A DNA stretch of 64,000 bases from Chryseobacterium sp. G0186 (GCF_003815675.1 NZ_CP033918.1:1364001-1428000); one strand, 5' to 3'. Shown: positions 1 through 9,711, counted from the first letter of the stretch. Numbers and translations: made by a program. The notes: generated by a model not told the origin, from the letters alone.

Positions 1-1
1 G

Positions 2-2605
2 GCGAATCTCCAGTCAGGAATCTTAATGGAAGACGAGAAAAGACAAATAATCTTCACCAATGATTTGTTTTGCAAAATGTTTAACATCCCGGTTTCCGCT
101 GATGATATGATCGGAATAGATTGTACAAATTCTGCGGAAGAATCTAAAACTCTGTTTAAGAATGAAGATTATTTTGTCCAGAGAATTAATGAAATACTTA
201 AGGAAAAGAAAATCGTAACCAATGAACTCCTGGAAACCCGGAATGGGAAGTTTCTAGAAAGACATTATATTCCCATTTTCATTAAGGATCATTACAAAGG
301 ACATCTCTGGAAGTATAATGATGTAACGGAACGTGTTGTTACCCAAAACCTTCTCAGACAGAGTGAAGAACGCAACAGAATGATCATGGATTCTGCCATG
401 AGCGCAATCATCATTACCAACCACAAAGGGCAAATTACTTTTTGGAATAAGAGTGCGGCTTCTACCTTCGGCTGGTCAAAAGAAGAAGTAGAAGGCAAAA
501 AAATTCTTGAAAAAATTATTCCGAAAGCAGATAAAACGCTCCACACATCAATGCTAAATAAACAGCTGGAACGAAACATTATCAAAAAAAACGGAGAAGA
601 ACTTACAGTGGAAATATCAGTTATTGCTGTAGAACAGGATGATAACAAATATTTTTGCTACTTCATCAAAGATATTTCTGAAAGAAAAAGAGCAGAAGAT
701 CGCATCAAGAGACAAGAGGAAAAATACCGGAACATTATTGCCAATATGAATTTGGGATTGCTGGAAGTAGACAACAACGAAACGATTCGCTATGCCAATC
801 AAAGTTTTTGTGATGTATCCGGCTATGATCCGGATGAGCTAATCGGTAAAACTCCTTCACAGCTATTTGTATATGGAGACAATAATCTTGAGTTTGTAAA
901 AGAACAGATTCAATTAAGAAAAAAAGGAGTTTCAAGCGTATATCAGCTACCTGTAAAAAATAAGAGAGGAGAAATCAGATGGTGGGCAATAAGCGGAGCT
1001 CCGAATTATGATGACAACGGCAATCAGCTCGGTTCCATAGGAATCCATCTCGATATTACAGACCAAAAAAAACTGGAAGAAGAATTAAAACAGGAAAAAG
1101 CAAAAGCATTGGAGGCATCCAAAGCCAAAGAAGTTTTTCTGGCCAACATGAGCCATGAAATAAGAACACCTCTTAATGCTATTATAGGTTTTCTAAGAGA
1201 GCTGAAAAGAATAAGCCTTAATGCCACCCAAAAACAGTTTGTAGAAAACAGCTATCATGCTTCGCAACATTTGTTATCCATTATCAATAATATTCTTGAC
1301 ATTTCCAAAATCGAATCCGGTGAAATGTCTCTGGAAAGCAAAGGTTTTTCATTACAAGAAAGTATCGAAAATGTGATTACGATTCTACAACCTAAAGCAA
1401 AACAAAAAAAAATACGGCTATACGCGGTTTTTTCAAAGGCTCTTGATCCTGCACAAAAAGGAGACTCGTTAAAAATAGAACAGATCTTGTATAATATTAT
1501 CGGCAATTCGTTAAAATTTACAGATAAAGGTGAAATAAAAGTGGATTGTAATGTTGTTAAAGACTTTCCCCATTATCAGACAGTTTCTATCTGTATTACT
1601 GACACCGGAATCGGAATGAGCGAAGAGTATGTAAACAGTATCTTTAAAAAATTCAATCAGGAAGACAGCTCTATTTCCAGGAAATATGGCGGTACAGGCC
1701 TTGGAATGACCATTACTAAAGAACTGGTCTCATTAATGAAAGGAAAGATAGAAGTGAATAGTGAAAAAAATAAAGGAACTGCTATCACCATCACTTTTAA
1801 TATTGACAAAGGAAATGAAGAATTACGTTCAAAATCTTCCCAAAAGAAACAGAAAATTTCTATTCAGGGAGTTCATGTATTACTTGTTGAAGATAATGAA
1901 CTGAACCAGCTTGTTGCTGAGAATTCTTTGAAACATTTCAAATGCAGCGTTACAAAAGCTGACAATGGCAGAATAGCAGTAGATCTCTTAAGGAAAGAAC
2001 GGTTTGATATCATTCTGATGGATATCCAGATGCCTGATATGGATGGTATAGAAGCTACCAAAGTATTACGGAAAGAACTTGGAATCGAAACACCCATTAT
2101 CGCCCTTACCGCAAACGCTTTTAAAACCGAGATAGATAATTGTATCAGTGCAGGAATGGATGACTATATTACCAAACCGTTTATTGAAGAGAACCTGCTC
2201 AATATTATTCACAAATACACTAAAACTCAAAAAAGAACCAACACAACGATATCCAGTATGAGCGAAACACTTTATGATCTTAAAAACATACAGATCCTCA
2301 GCAGAGGAGATGAAGATTTTATTCAGAAAATGCTTTCCATATTTATTTCGCAGACCCAGGAAACAATTCCTTTGGTAGAAAAAGCATTTGAAGAGAAAGA
2401 CTATGCAGAAATAGCAAGGCTTATTCATAAGATCAAGCCCAGTATAGAAGGTATAGGTATATATTCCATTAAAGAAGAAGTAAAGACGCTGGAAGTATCA
2501 GCAAAAGGACAGCATACAGATCTTGCTGAACTGTATACGCTATTTGAAAATATAAAAAAGACGCTTACTACCGTAATCATTCAGCTGAAGGAGAAGATTA
2601 AATAA
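2..2605 (+). CDS. Hybrid sensor histidine kinase (PAS3-HisKA-HATPase-REC-HPt), 5' end missing
   Basis: This is a cytoplasmic-type phosphorelay kinase. The reading frame is open to the left edge, and the codons before the first ATG (26) encode ANLQSGIL, a normal PAS beginning, so the true start lies outside the window. Numbering from ATG 26, PAS domains lie at about 1-100, 107-225 and 230-350. The HisKA H-box MSHEIRTPLN has H377, and the HATPase domain has DTGIGM and GGTGLGM. A receiver follows with LLVEDNE and phospho-acceptor D666 (LMDIQMPDMDG), then a C-terminal HPt domain with H801 (RLIHKIKPS). The complete His-Asp-His chain implies relay to a separate receiver, and a stand-alone receiver follows 123 bp downstream at the head of the polysaccharide genes. 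The input signal is unknown. Architecture is certain; the link to the downstream genes is inferred from position. Confidence 0.93.
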   Translation, partial: ANLQSGILMEDEKRQIIFTNDLFCKMFNIPVSADDMIGIDCTNSAEESKTLFKNEDYFVQRINEILKEKKIVTNELLETRNGKFLERHYIPIFIKDHYKGHLWKYNDVTERVVTQNLLRQSEERNRMIMDSAMSAIIITNHKGQITFWNKSAASTFGWSKEEVEGKKILEKIIPKADKTLHTSMLNKQLERNIIKKNGEELTVEISVIAVEQDDNKYFCYFIKDISERKRAEDRIKRQEEKYRNIIANMNLGLLEVDNNETIRYANQSFCDVSGYDPDELIGKTPSQLFVYGDNNLEFVKEQIQLRKKGVSSVYQLPVKNKRGEIRWWAISGAPNYDDNGNQLGSIGIHLDITDQKKLEEELKQEKAKALEASKAKEVFLANMSHEIRTPLNAIIGFLRELKRISLNATQKQFVENSYHASQHLLSIINNILDISKIESGEMSLESKGFSLQESIENVITILQPKAKQKKIRLYAVFSKALDPAQKGDSLKIEQILYNIIGNSLKFTDKGEIKVDCNVVKDFPHYQTVSICITDTGIGMSEEYVNSIFKKFNQEDSSISRKYGGTGLGMTITKELVSLMKGKIEVNSEKNKGTAITITFNIDKGNEELRSKSSQKKQKISIQGVHVLLVEDNELNQLVAENSLKHFKCSVTKADNGRIAVDLLRKERFDIILMDIQMPDMDGIEATKVLRKELGIETPIIALTANAFKTEIDNCISAGMDDYITKPFIEENLLNIIHKYTKTQKRTNTTISSMSETLYDLKNIQILSRGDEDFIQKMLSIFISQTQETIPLVEKAFEEKDYAEIARLIHKIKPSIEGIGIYSIKEEVKTLEVSAKGQHTDLAELYTLFENIKKTLTTVIIQLKEKIK

Positions 2606-2633
2606 AGAAAAACCATCCAAAATCAAGACTTAA

Positions 2634-2648
2634 TTCCAAATTTTGGAA
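2634..2648. promoter_or_regulatory. 15-bp palindrome TTCCA-N5-TGGAA, copy 1
   Basis: TTCCAAATTTTGGAA is a dyad lying in the gap between the hybrid kinase and the receiver gene, 80 bp before the start codon at 2729. The same half-sites with the same 5-bp AT spacer recur at 9712 and 15132, each time in a gap before a new transcription unit of the polysaccharide locus. It is inferred to be a binding site for one dimeric regulator. Two further weak inverted repeats (CCTGT/ACAGG and ACAATAA/TTATTGT) lie between it and the gene and may form leader structure. No good -33/-7 promoter was found here. Confidence 0.55.
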
Positions 2649-2728
2649 AAGAAAGACATTTAAATACCTGTTTTTCAAATAATTAAATACAGGCACAATA
2701 ATAGACTTATTGTTTTCAAATTAAAAAA

Positions 2729-3169
2729 ATGGAAACAAATAAACAAAATTTAAAGTTTTTTATTGTAGATGATGACAGGTTCTGTGCAAATGTATATGAG
2801 CAATATTTGAAAAATCATCATTATGAAGACATTAATTGCTTTGGCAGTGGCGAAGAATCCCTGGATGAGCTTCAGCACAAGCCGGACATCATTTTTCTGG
2901 ATCACAACATGGAAGACCTGAACGGTTTTGAGGTTCTAAAGAAAATTAAGCGTTTTGACCCCAACATTTATGTGATCATGGTCTCTGCACAGGAAAACAT
3001 AGATACTGCAGTAAATGCGCTTAAATACGGAGCATTTGACTATCTGGTAAAAGATGCAAATGTTTGCGAAAAAATGACAGAAACTATAGACAAAATCTTG
3101 AAAATAAGAGAAGAAATGTCTCAAAACAAATTAAAAGGTTTCCGAAAATTCTTTTCAATTTTATTTTAA
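2729..3169 (+). CDS. Stand-alone response regulator receiver (REC)
   Basis: This 146-residue protein has one receiver domain (about residues 8-128) with acidic residues VDDD near the N terminus, phospho-acceptor D58 in IIFLDHNMEDLNG, the conserved Ser/Thr position in MVSAQ and Lys in LVKDA. After the domain there is only a short basic tail and no DNA-binding output. It therefore probably works as a phosphate shuttle or by protein contact. It is the first gene of the export operon, with 6 bp to the lipoprotein gene, and follows a kinase ending in an HPt domain. The simplest model is that the HPt phosphorylates this receiver to adjust polysaccharide output. The family is certain and the role is inferred. 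Confidence 0.92.
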   Translation: METNKQNLKFFIVDDDRFCANVYEQYLKNHHYEDINCFGSGEESLDELQHKPDIIFLDHNMEDLNGFEVLKKIKRFDPNIYVIMVSAQENIDTAVNALKYGAFDYLVKDANVCEKMTETIDKILKIREEMSQNKLKGFRKFFSILF

Positions 3170-3175
3170 AAAACT

Positions 3176-3907
3176 ATGGCCAAAAAATTCATCATATCAT
3201 TCATTTTCATGCTTTTACTTTTTTCCTGTAAAACATATAACGTGCTGGAAGAAGAGCAGCCATCACGAAATATGAAGGATTTCAGTTTCGACCCGAATTA
3301 CGAATACAAAATCCGCAAAGATGACAAAATAACACTTTCAGTTTGGGGGCAGGACGACCTTAGCGTGGGATCCGTATATGGTATTTATAACTCTAACGAG
3401 GTCTATGGAAAATGGCTTTTGGTGGATATTAACGGAAATATTGAAATTCCAAAATTAGGAACAACTTCTGTGATTGGAAAATCTTTGCCCGAGCTAAAGG
3501 AAGAAATAAAAACCAAACTTAAAAAATGGCTTGTAAACCCTATTGTGGATGTGAAAGTTCTTAACAAAGAAATTGCAGTGATGGGTGAAGTACGAAATCC
3601 TGCAGTGATTCAGGTCGATAAGGATCAGAATACATTGCTTGAACTCATCTCAAAAACAGGAGGTTTTGAAATGTATGCCAATTTAAAATCGGTGAAAATT
3701 TTAAGACAGGAAGGCGAAAATGTAAGGGTTACCAACATCGATCTTACCAAAATGAAAGATGTTCCCAATCAGAATATTATCCTTCATCCGGGAGACTATG
3801 TGATTGTACCTTCTAAGAAGAGTAAGGATTTTGATAAAAGAGTCTCTACCATTATTCCTTTTACAACAGTGACATCCGCCGCTGCTATATTAATTAATCT
3901 GCTGTAA
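3176..3907 (+). CDS. Polysaccharide export outer-membrane lipoprotein (Wza/OPX family)
   Basis: A lipoprotein signal peptide ends in LLFSC, with lipidated Cys18. The Poly_export domain follows (about residues 45-140; YKIRKDDKITLSVWGQDDL is typical), then an SLBB-type domain (about 147-210; VMGEVRNPAVIQV). The C-terminal segment TIIPFTTVTSAAAILINLL is hydrophobic. Wza-type proteins form the outer-membrane exit channel for capsule or exopolysaccharide and dock on the inner-membrane co-polymerase, here the next gene 8 bp downstream. At 243 residues it is shorter than E. coli Wza but normal for Bacteroidota. The family is well supported. Confidence 0.93.
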   Translation: MAKKFIISFIFMLLLFSCKTYNVLEEEQPSRNMKDFSFDPNYEYKIRKDDKITLSVWGQDDLSVGSVYGIYNSNEVYGKWLLVDINGNIEIPKLGTTSVIGKSLPELKEEIKTKLKKWLVNPIVDVKVLNKEIAVMGEVRNPAVIQVDKDQNTLLELISKTGGFEMYANLKSVKILRQEGENVRVTNIDLTKMKDVPNQNIILHPGDYVIVPSKKSKDFDKRVSTIIPFTTVTSAAAILINLL

Positions 3908-3915
3908 ATATTACC

Positions 3916-6060
3916 ATGATGAACAATGAAAATATCCGGTTTCTCAAACCTTTGCTAAGAGGTTTACCCATTGTAATCCTTGCCATGGTAATTTCTGTAT
4001 TGGTAGCAAAAAAATACCTTAATTATGTAACACCTATGTACGAAAGTACGGCAAAGCTAAAACTTGCTGATACTCAGCAGGGCGTTCCGAGTGCCAATCT
4101 TTTTAAAGATTTTGATGTGTTTGCCTCTGCCAATAAAATCAGCACAGAGATTGAGGTTTTAAAATCAACCTCACTGATTGAAAAAACACTCTCAAAGCTC
4201 CCCCTGTCTACAGAAATTTACAGAAAAGGAAAAGTTCAGTCGGTTGAACTTTTTAATGATTCGCCTATTAAAGTAGCAGCGACCTTCAGTGATAATAAAA
4301 ATAATGACAAAAAATTCCTGTTAAATGTCCTATCCAAACAAACCTACTCTATTAGCGTTCCCGGTACTACCAGACCTAAGAAAGGAAATTTCGGAACTCC
4401 GGTTCGTATAGCGAATGGGCAAATACTCATCAGCCTTAATGAAAATTACATTCAGACCAGACCAGATGTTAAAATCATTGATCAATATGAAATTGAATTT
4501 TTAAGCAGAGAAAAACTTCTGGATAACATCAATAAAAACCTGGATATCGTTTCTGTAGACAAAGACGTTCCGGTGATCCGGATCAATTATAAAAGCAATG
4601 TACCTGAAAAAGCGGCATTAATCGTCAATACCCTTGCAGAAACCTACATTCAGGATTATATTGAAAATAAATACCGTGCCGCCAATACCACTGTAGATTT
4701 CCTCAAAGGAGAAATTGGGCAGGCAAACCATAAACTTTCTGATGTAGAAAATCAGATTGAAAACTACAAAAATAAGGAACACATCATCAATGTTCCGCAG
4801 GAAACCGAAACGGATTTACGGAAAATATCCCAGCTCAAAATCCAAAAAAGCAACCTGAAAATGAGTCTGGATGCAATAAAGGATCTTAACGGATATATTG
4901 CACAGGGTAAAGACAATTATCTGGATCTTGCCACCAATTTTGAGGCTTTTAATGATCTTCTTTCTACAGAAATGATGAAAAATATAAAGCAGTTACAGGC
5001 AGAAAAAAAAGATCTTCTTCTCACCTATACCCCGGAACACGAAAAGGTAAAAATAATAGATACTAAAATCAAAGATCTTACAGACTACCAAACCGAAAGC
5101 ATCAGGAATACACAAAAAAATCTGCAGATCAAATACAATGATATCGATCAGGATATCCGTGTCGCTGAACAGGCTTTTGTAGGCTTACCGGAAAAAGAAA
5201 AGCTCCTTAACATTATGAACAGAGAGTTTAATCTTTATGAAAAAAATTATAATTTCCTTAATGAAAAAAGAATAGATGCCGAAATTGCCAAAGCAGCGAA
5301 AATTTCATTTCACAAAATTATTACCAGGGGAGAGATTTCTACCCATCCTGTATCTCCTATGCGTTCTATCATTATCATTGTAGCAGTTATAATGAGCATG
5401 ATAGGATCTATTGCACTTATCTATGCCATCCATTTTGCCAAAGCAAAAGTAAACGATGTTTATACGATTGAGAAAAACAGTTCCATTCCTATCGCTTTCA
5501 CAACGCCTTTTATTAAAAAAAGAGAAAGAATACCTTATTATTTTCTTGAGAATATTCTTGAAATGGAACTCAAAGGCATCATTGCGGAAAAAAATATCAT
5601 CTGTATAACTTCTTATGACAATCCCGAACATCATACCTTCCACTCCAAAAACCTCATTAAGGCACTACAGATGCAATCTAAAAAAGTATTGGTGATAGAT
5701 GTCTCCAATACCTTAAAAGATATTCAGGCAGAGCATTATATCAATTTTTCCGGGGACGAAAATCTTAAACTTACTTCAACGGATATTCATAACATGATCC
5801 GTGAAAAAATAAAAAGTGCAGACATTTGTATTATTAATAATCAGGCCATCAGACAAGGGAAAATGCCACTTCTTTTTCTGAAAATTGCCGATCAGAATCT
5901 TTTCCTTTTAGACAGCCGGAAAACTGCTGCCAAAAGTATTATGAGCGTAGAACTGCTAAAAGATGAATATAAGCTTGATAATCTATGGTTCATACTCAAT
6001 AAAGAAGACTACAATCCGAGCATCCTCACAACCGTAAAAAAATTAATCCAAAAAAAATAA
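3916..6060 (+). CDS. GumC/Wzz-type polysaccharide co-polymerase with degenerate BY-kinase domain
   Basis: This 714-residue inner-membrane protein controls chain length and bridges to the export lipoprotein. An N-terminal membrane helix (about 16-33) precedes the Wzz domain, a long periplasmic coiled-coil region (about 255-445) and a second helix (about 483-508) after the usual P-x-x-P turn (THPVSPMRS). The cytoplasmic tail keeps the fold order of a bacterial tyrosine kinase: ITS at 564-566, then a helix, then KVLVIDVS like a Walker A' strand. However, the P-loop position reads SYDNPEHHTFH, with no GK[ST], and there is no C-terminal tyrosine cluster. It is therefore predicted not to bind ATP in the normal way. 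No separate Wzc kinase lies in the window. The gene ends 3 bp before the flippase start. Confidence 0.9.
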   Translation: MMNNENIRFLKPLLRGLPIVILAMVISVLVAKKYLNYVTPMYESTAKLKLADTQQGVPSANLFKDFDVFASANKISTEIEVLKSTSLIEKTLSKLPLSTEIYRKGKVQSVELFNDSPIKVAATFSDNKNNDKKFLLNVLSKQTYSISVPGTTRPKKGNFGTPVRIANGQILISLNENYIQTRPDVKIIDQYEIEFLSREKLLDNINKNLDIVSVDKDVPVIRINYKSNVPEKAALIVNTLAETYIQDYIENKYRAANTTVDFLKGEIGQANHKLSDVENQIENYKNKEHIINVPQETETDLRKISQLKIQKSNLKMSLDAIKDLNGYIAQGKDNYLDLATNFEAFNDLLSTEMMKNIKQLQAEKKDLLLTYTPEHEKVKIIDTKIKDLTDYQTESIRNTQKNLQIKYNDIDQDIRVAEQAFVGLPEKEKLLNIMNREFNLYEKNYNFLNEKRIDAEIAKAAKISFHKIITRGEISTHPVSPMRSIIIIVAVIMSMIGSIALIYAIHFAKAKVNDVYTIEKNSSIPIAFTTPFIKKRERIPYYFLENILEMELKGIIAEKNIICITSYDNPEHHTFHSKNLIKALQMQSKKVLVIDVSNTLKDIQAEHYINFSGDENLKLTSTDIHNMIREKIKSADICIINNQAIRQGKMPLLFLKIADQNLFLLDSRKTAAKSIMSVELLKDEYKLDNLWFILNKEDYNPSILTTVKKLIQKK

Positions 6061-6063
6061 ACG

Positions 6064-7290
6064 GTGAAAAAGCTGAAAGAAATAGCGTCCAAACAATCAT
6101 CTCTGGTCTTCACAGATCAGCTGATATTCAGTGTATCCAACTTTCTGCTTACTTTTTTGCTGGCCAGGAAACTGAGTATTTCAGATTTTGGTTTGTTTTC
6201 TTCTGTCCTTTTGGTAACCTATCTTCTTGTGGGGATCTGCAATGCAGTTATTGTACAGCCGTTCCAGATTTCAGCGGCAAAAGAATTCAGCAGAAAATCG
6301 CTGGGATTTGTTTTTCAGGCTGCTTTCCTGTTGATTTTTATTTTTGCTTTGCTATTGTTTACAGTTAAGTTTTTACCTATTCCCTCCTTAGATTTTTTTA
6401 AGACAAACTTATCAGCGGTTATTCTTCTTACAACCGCCTATATTTTTCAGGATTTTGTCAGAAAGATCTTATTGACAGTTGATCGTATTTACCTCGTACT
6501 TTTTATTGACAGTATTTTTCTGGCTGTATTCCCTTTAATCTGGTTTGAACAGAACCTCAATGTATCCAAAAGTTTTTACATTATTGGGGTTATTAATTTT
6601 GTAGCATCCATTCCGGGAGTCATCTACTGCATCAGACATTCAGAATTTAGCCGAAAAAACAGCGCACTCTTCCACTATCATTTTATGGAAGGAAAATGGC
6701 TCCTGAGTGCCTCCGTTGTACAATGGTTTTCCAATAACTTCTTTACCCTTGTCGCAGGTATTTATCTTGGTATTAATGCATTGGGAGCATTAAGGCTTGT
6801 ACAGTCATTCTTTGGAGTCATCAACATCGTTCTACAAACTGTTGAAAACTATTATCTTCCGAAAACAGCTCAGCTTCATTATCAGAATAAAGAACAGGAA
6901 AAAAAAGAACTTCTTAAAAATATGTCAAAGGGAATGATGGTACTGGGAATTCTTATTGCCGGCTTCTTTATCTTTTCAGACCCTATTATAACTTTTCTCG
7001 GAGGACAAAAATACCATCAGTATGGTTTTGTTATCCGTCTGATATCAGTTTTGTATATCGTTATCCTGTATGGCTATCCTACCCGAATTGCTATCAGAGT
7101 TTTAGAACAAAATAAAGCTTTCTTTATCGGCTACTGCATTTCTTTTGTTTTCTCGCTCCTGAGTTTTCATTTCCTCTTAAAGTATTTTGAACTGTATGGA
7201 GCCGTTTCAGGACTTATGATCAATCAGATTCTAATGATTGTGTACTGGAAGATCCTTCTTAACAAAAAAAATATTTCTGTATGGGCATAG
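6064..7290 (+). CDS. Wzx-type polysaccharide flippase (MOP superfamily)
   Basis: This 408-residue protein is almost entirely hydrophobic, with about 12 predicted membrane helices and short charged loops. It begins KEIASKQSSLVFTDQLIFSVSNFLLTFLLAR, the normal start of polysaccharide flippases. The start codon is GTG, three bases after the preceding stop, and no in-frame ATG gives a complete first helix. Wzx proteins move undecaprenyl-linked repeat units across the inner membrane. It overlaps the next gene by 10 bp, which suggests translational coupling. Substrate specificity cannot be read from the sequence. Confidence 0.88.
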   Translation: MKKLKEIASKQSSLVFTDQLIFSVSNFLLTFLLARKLSISDFGLFSSVLLVTYLLVGICNAVIVQPFQISAAKEFSRKSLGFVFQAAFLLIFIFALLLFTVKFLPIPSLDFFKTNLSAVILLTTAYIFQDFVRKILLTVDRIYLVLFIDSIFLAVFPLIWFEQNLNVSKSFYIIGVINFVASIPGVIYCIRHSEFSRKNSALFHYHFMEGKWLLSASVVQWFSNNFFTLVAGIYLGINALGALRLVQSFFGVINIVLQTVENYYLPKTAQLHYQNKEQEKKELLKNMSKGMMVLGILIAGFFIFSDPIITFLGGQKYHQYGFVIRLISVLYIVILYGYPTRIAIRVLEQNKAFFIGYCISFVFSLLSFHFLLKYFELYGAVSGLMINQILMIVYWKILLNKKNISVWA

Positions 7291-8396
7291 TGCATATTAT
7301 ATTAGGTAAAGCCAATCCCGAAAAAATGAACGGGGTCAATAAAGTGGTGTACAATCTGGCAACCCAACAAGCTGAAAAGTCCGGAAAGGTAGAAGTATGG
7401 GGAATTGCTGAAAATACCGAGATCAACTATCCGGAAAGAAATTTTAAAACCAAAGTTTTTCAAAAAAGTAAGAACCCTTTTTCGATTCCTCAAAATCTTA
7501 AAAAAGAAATTCTGAAGGCTGATCATAACACCATTTTTCACCTTCATGGAGGATGGATTCCGGTATACTATTCTTTAAGTAAATTCCTGAAAAAACATCA
7601 GCGTAAATTTGTAATTACGCCTCACGGAGCCTATAATACGGTTGCCATGAACAAAAATAAATGGATAAAGAAGATTTATTTAAGGTTTTGTGAAAAGAAG
7701 GTAATCAGAAATGCATCGAAAATACACTGTATTGGTGAAAGTGAAATAGAAGGACTCCAATCTATATTTCCGACAGACAAAACTGTTCTTATCACTTATG
7801 GATTCGACAAAATAGTAAACAGCTTTCCTGAAAAAGCACACGACAGCTCTCTCCTGTTCGGCTTTATCGGAAGACTGGATATTTTTACCAAAGGACTGGA
7901 TATTCTTTTGGACAGCTTTTCAGATTTTATCAAAGAAATTCCTGATACAAAGCTATGGATCATTGGAGACAGTAATGAAAAGTATCAGCTTCAGCAAAAA
8001 ATAAAAGATCTTAAGCTTGAAAACAAAGTAAAACTATTGGGAAGTAAATTCGGAGATGAAAAGAATTCTCTATTAAGTCATATGGATGTCTTTGTACATC
8101 CTTCCAGAAATGAAGGACTGCCTGTTTCGGTCATAGAAGCTGCCAATTTTGGAAAGCCCTGCATCGTTACAAAAAATACCAATATCGGATATTTAATTGA
8201 TGAATATGGTGCCGGTATCAACATTCCCTACCCTGACCGAAAATTATTACTCCAGGCTATGCGGGATATGTACGCAATATGGACAGACAAAAACCAATAC
8301 AGCACAATGTCTCAGAATGCGTTGAAAATGGTTGAAGAATCATTCGATTGGGGGCATATCATCACTAAAATGAATTCTGGACTTTATCATCTTTAG
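7281..8396 (+). CDS. Glycosyltransferase family 4 (GT-B fold)
   Basis: This 371-residue protein has an N-terminal donor-side start IVHIILGKANPEKMNGVNKVVYNLA with the glycine-rich turn of GT4 enzymes. It also has HGGWIP and TPHGAYN acceptor-side motifs, the interdomain GFIGRLDIFTKGLDILLDSF segment, and the sugar-nucleotide signature HPSRNEGLPVSVIEAANFGKP (EGLPVSVIEA is the E-x7-E type motif). It probably adds a sugar to the lipid-linked repeat unit on the cytoplasmic face. The start overlaps the flippase end by 10 bp and the polymerase follows after 3 bp. The sugar transferred is unknown. Confidence 0.9.
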   Translation: MGIVHIILGKANPEKMNGVNKVVYNLATQQAEKSGKVEVWGIAENTEINYPERNFKTKVFQKSKNPFSIPQNLKKEILKADHNTIFHLHGGWIPVYYSLSKFLKKHQRKFVITPHGAYNTVAMNKNKWIKKIYLRFCEKKVIRNASKIHCIGESEIEGLQSIFPTDKTVLITYGFDKIVNSFPEKAHDSSLLFGFIGRLDIFTKGLDILLDSFSDFIKEIPDTKLWIIGDSNEKYQLQQKIKDLKLENKVKLLGSKFGDEKNSLLSHMDVFVHPSRNEGLPVSVIEAANFGKPCIVTKNTNIGYLIDEYGAGINIPYPDRKLLLQAMRDMYAIWTDKNQYSTMSQNALKMVEESFDWGHIITKMNSGLYHL

Positions 8397-8399
8397 AAC

Positions 8400-9689
8400 A
8401 TGGAAACACTTACTATCTCTCACCAAAAATTTTTAAAAACAATAAACAACCAACTCTTTATTGTTCTTTTATTAATGGTTGCCTGCTTTTTTACCTGGAG
8501 TGAGAATGTTGCCATTACAAGAGCCATAAAAGTAGTGGGAAGAATGGGAGTTATGTTTTCTTCCATACTTATCTATCAGAAAATAATCAGGTATGGCAGC
8601 ATCAATTCTCTGGCTTACAAAAATATCTTCTCTCCTATTCTTTACATGACCTATCTTACATTGGGGTTTATCTCCTTTTCGTGGAGTACCAACCCAGGCT
8701 TCAGCGCTCTCCAGTGGTTTATGACTTTCCAAAGTTTTGTTTTCGCCTATTTTTTTGTGAAAAGCCTTAAAATTCTGGATATTTATTTTGAAGGCCACAA
8801 TATCAGGCTCTATCATTTGCTTGGTAATTCTGTTTTTATTCTTCAATTGATTTTCGTCATTGGAATGTGGGTGTCTCCTGATGTTTTTTTCCGTCTCACA
8901 GATGGCGGTGAGGAAGCAAGACTTGGCGGAACTTTAATGAATCCTAACGAACTGGGAATGTTAGCCGGTGTAGGATGTGCCTGCCTTATTTTTGATCTTT
9001 ACCGCTTTAAAAATAAAATATGGACCATCATCAAAATTCTTATCATCATGTACGCTCTGTATATGACAGGATCCAGATCTTCTCTTATCGGAGTATTGCT
9101 CATCATATTTTTTCATGTGAACCAAACGAAAAAGAAAACCCTTAAATTCGGAATTATAGCCGTCGTAGCTGCAGTAGCACCATTTGCGGTATACAGTATC
9201 ATTTTGAAGGGAGGAGACCAATCCCGTCTGGAAGAAGTAATGAGTCTTACAGGAAGGCTTCCTTTCTGGAAGGCACTGATAACAGAAGGCTTACCAAGAG
9301 AACCGCTTTTAGGATTCGGTTTTATGCGGATCGATTACAAAGAATTTTTTCAGAGTGCCCATACCTATCCCGGAAAAATGACGCATAATACCTTTATGCA
9401 GGTACTGATGAATTTGGGATTCATTGGTTTTACAATTGTTTTATTTCAGGTGTTTTTTACCGTAAAATCTGTTTTATCTGAACAAAAAGAAATTAAGCTC
9501 ATGCTGATCGGAATTTTGATCCCTGTTGTTATTAATTCTTTTACAGAATTTGGAATCTTTGGTGAGAGTAATTATGGCATCATGTTTTACCAGATTATCA
9601 TTTTTTCCATTGCCTTCAGGAACAACAATCATCTTACCCGTCCGCAAAAAATTATACTAAGAAAAAAACGGCCGGATCTTACAATCTGA
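8400..9689 (+). CDS. Wzy-like polysaccharide polymerase (O-antigen ligase/polymerase family)
   Basis: This 429-residue integral membrane protein has about 10-12 helices. Its large periplasmic loop in the second half (GGDQSRLEEVMSLTGRLPFW, then GFGFMRIDY and AHTYPGKMTHNTFMQVLMNLG) carries the Arg, Gly and His/Asn pattern of the Wzy/WaaL family (H-N-x-x-x-x-x-x-x-G). It is inferred to join repeat units in the periplasm in a Wzx/Wzy pathway, consistent with the adjacent flippase and co-polymerase. It is the last gene of the first unit; 131 bp containing a palindrome follow. Polymerase is preferred over ligase because of the neighbours. Confidence 0.85.
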   Translation: METLTISHQKFLKTINNQLFIVLLLMVACFFTWSENVAITRAIKVVGRMGVMFSSILIYQKIIRYGSINSLAYKNIFSPILYMTYLTLGFISFSWSTNPGFSALQWFMTFQSFVFAYFFVKSLKILDIYFEGHNIRLYHLLGNSVFILQLIFVIGMWVSPDVFFRLTDGGEEARLGGTLMNPNELGMLAGVGCACLIFDLYRFKNKIWTIIKILIIMYALYMTGSRSSLIGVLLIIFFHVNQTKKKTLKFGIIAVVAAVAPFAVYSIILKGGDQSRLEEVMSLTGRLPFWKALITEGLPREPLLGFGFMRIDYKEFFQSAHTYPGKMTHNTFMQVLMNLGFIGFTIVLFQVFFTVKSVLSEQKEIKLMLIGILIPVVINSFTEFGIFGESNYGIMFYQIIIFSIAFRNNNHLTRPQKIILRKKRPDLTI

Positions 9690-9711
9690 AATTCCAGCAC
9701 TTACACTATTT

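Noticed and set aside
2066..2428. Minus-strand 120-residue frame within the hybrid kinase gene
   Set aside because: It is antisense to the receiver and HPt coding region and has a random-looking, Cys/Phe-rich composition.
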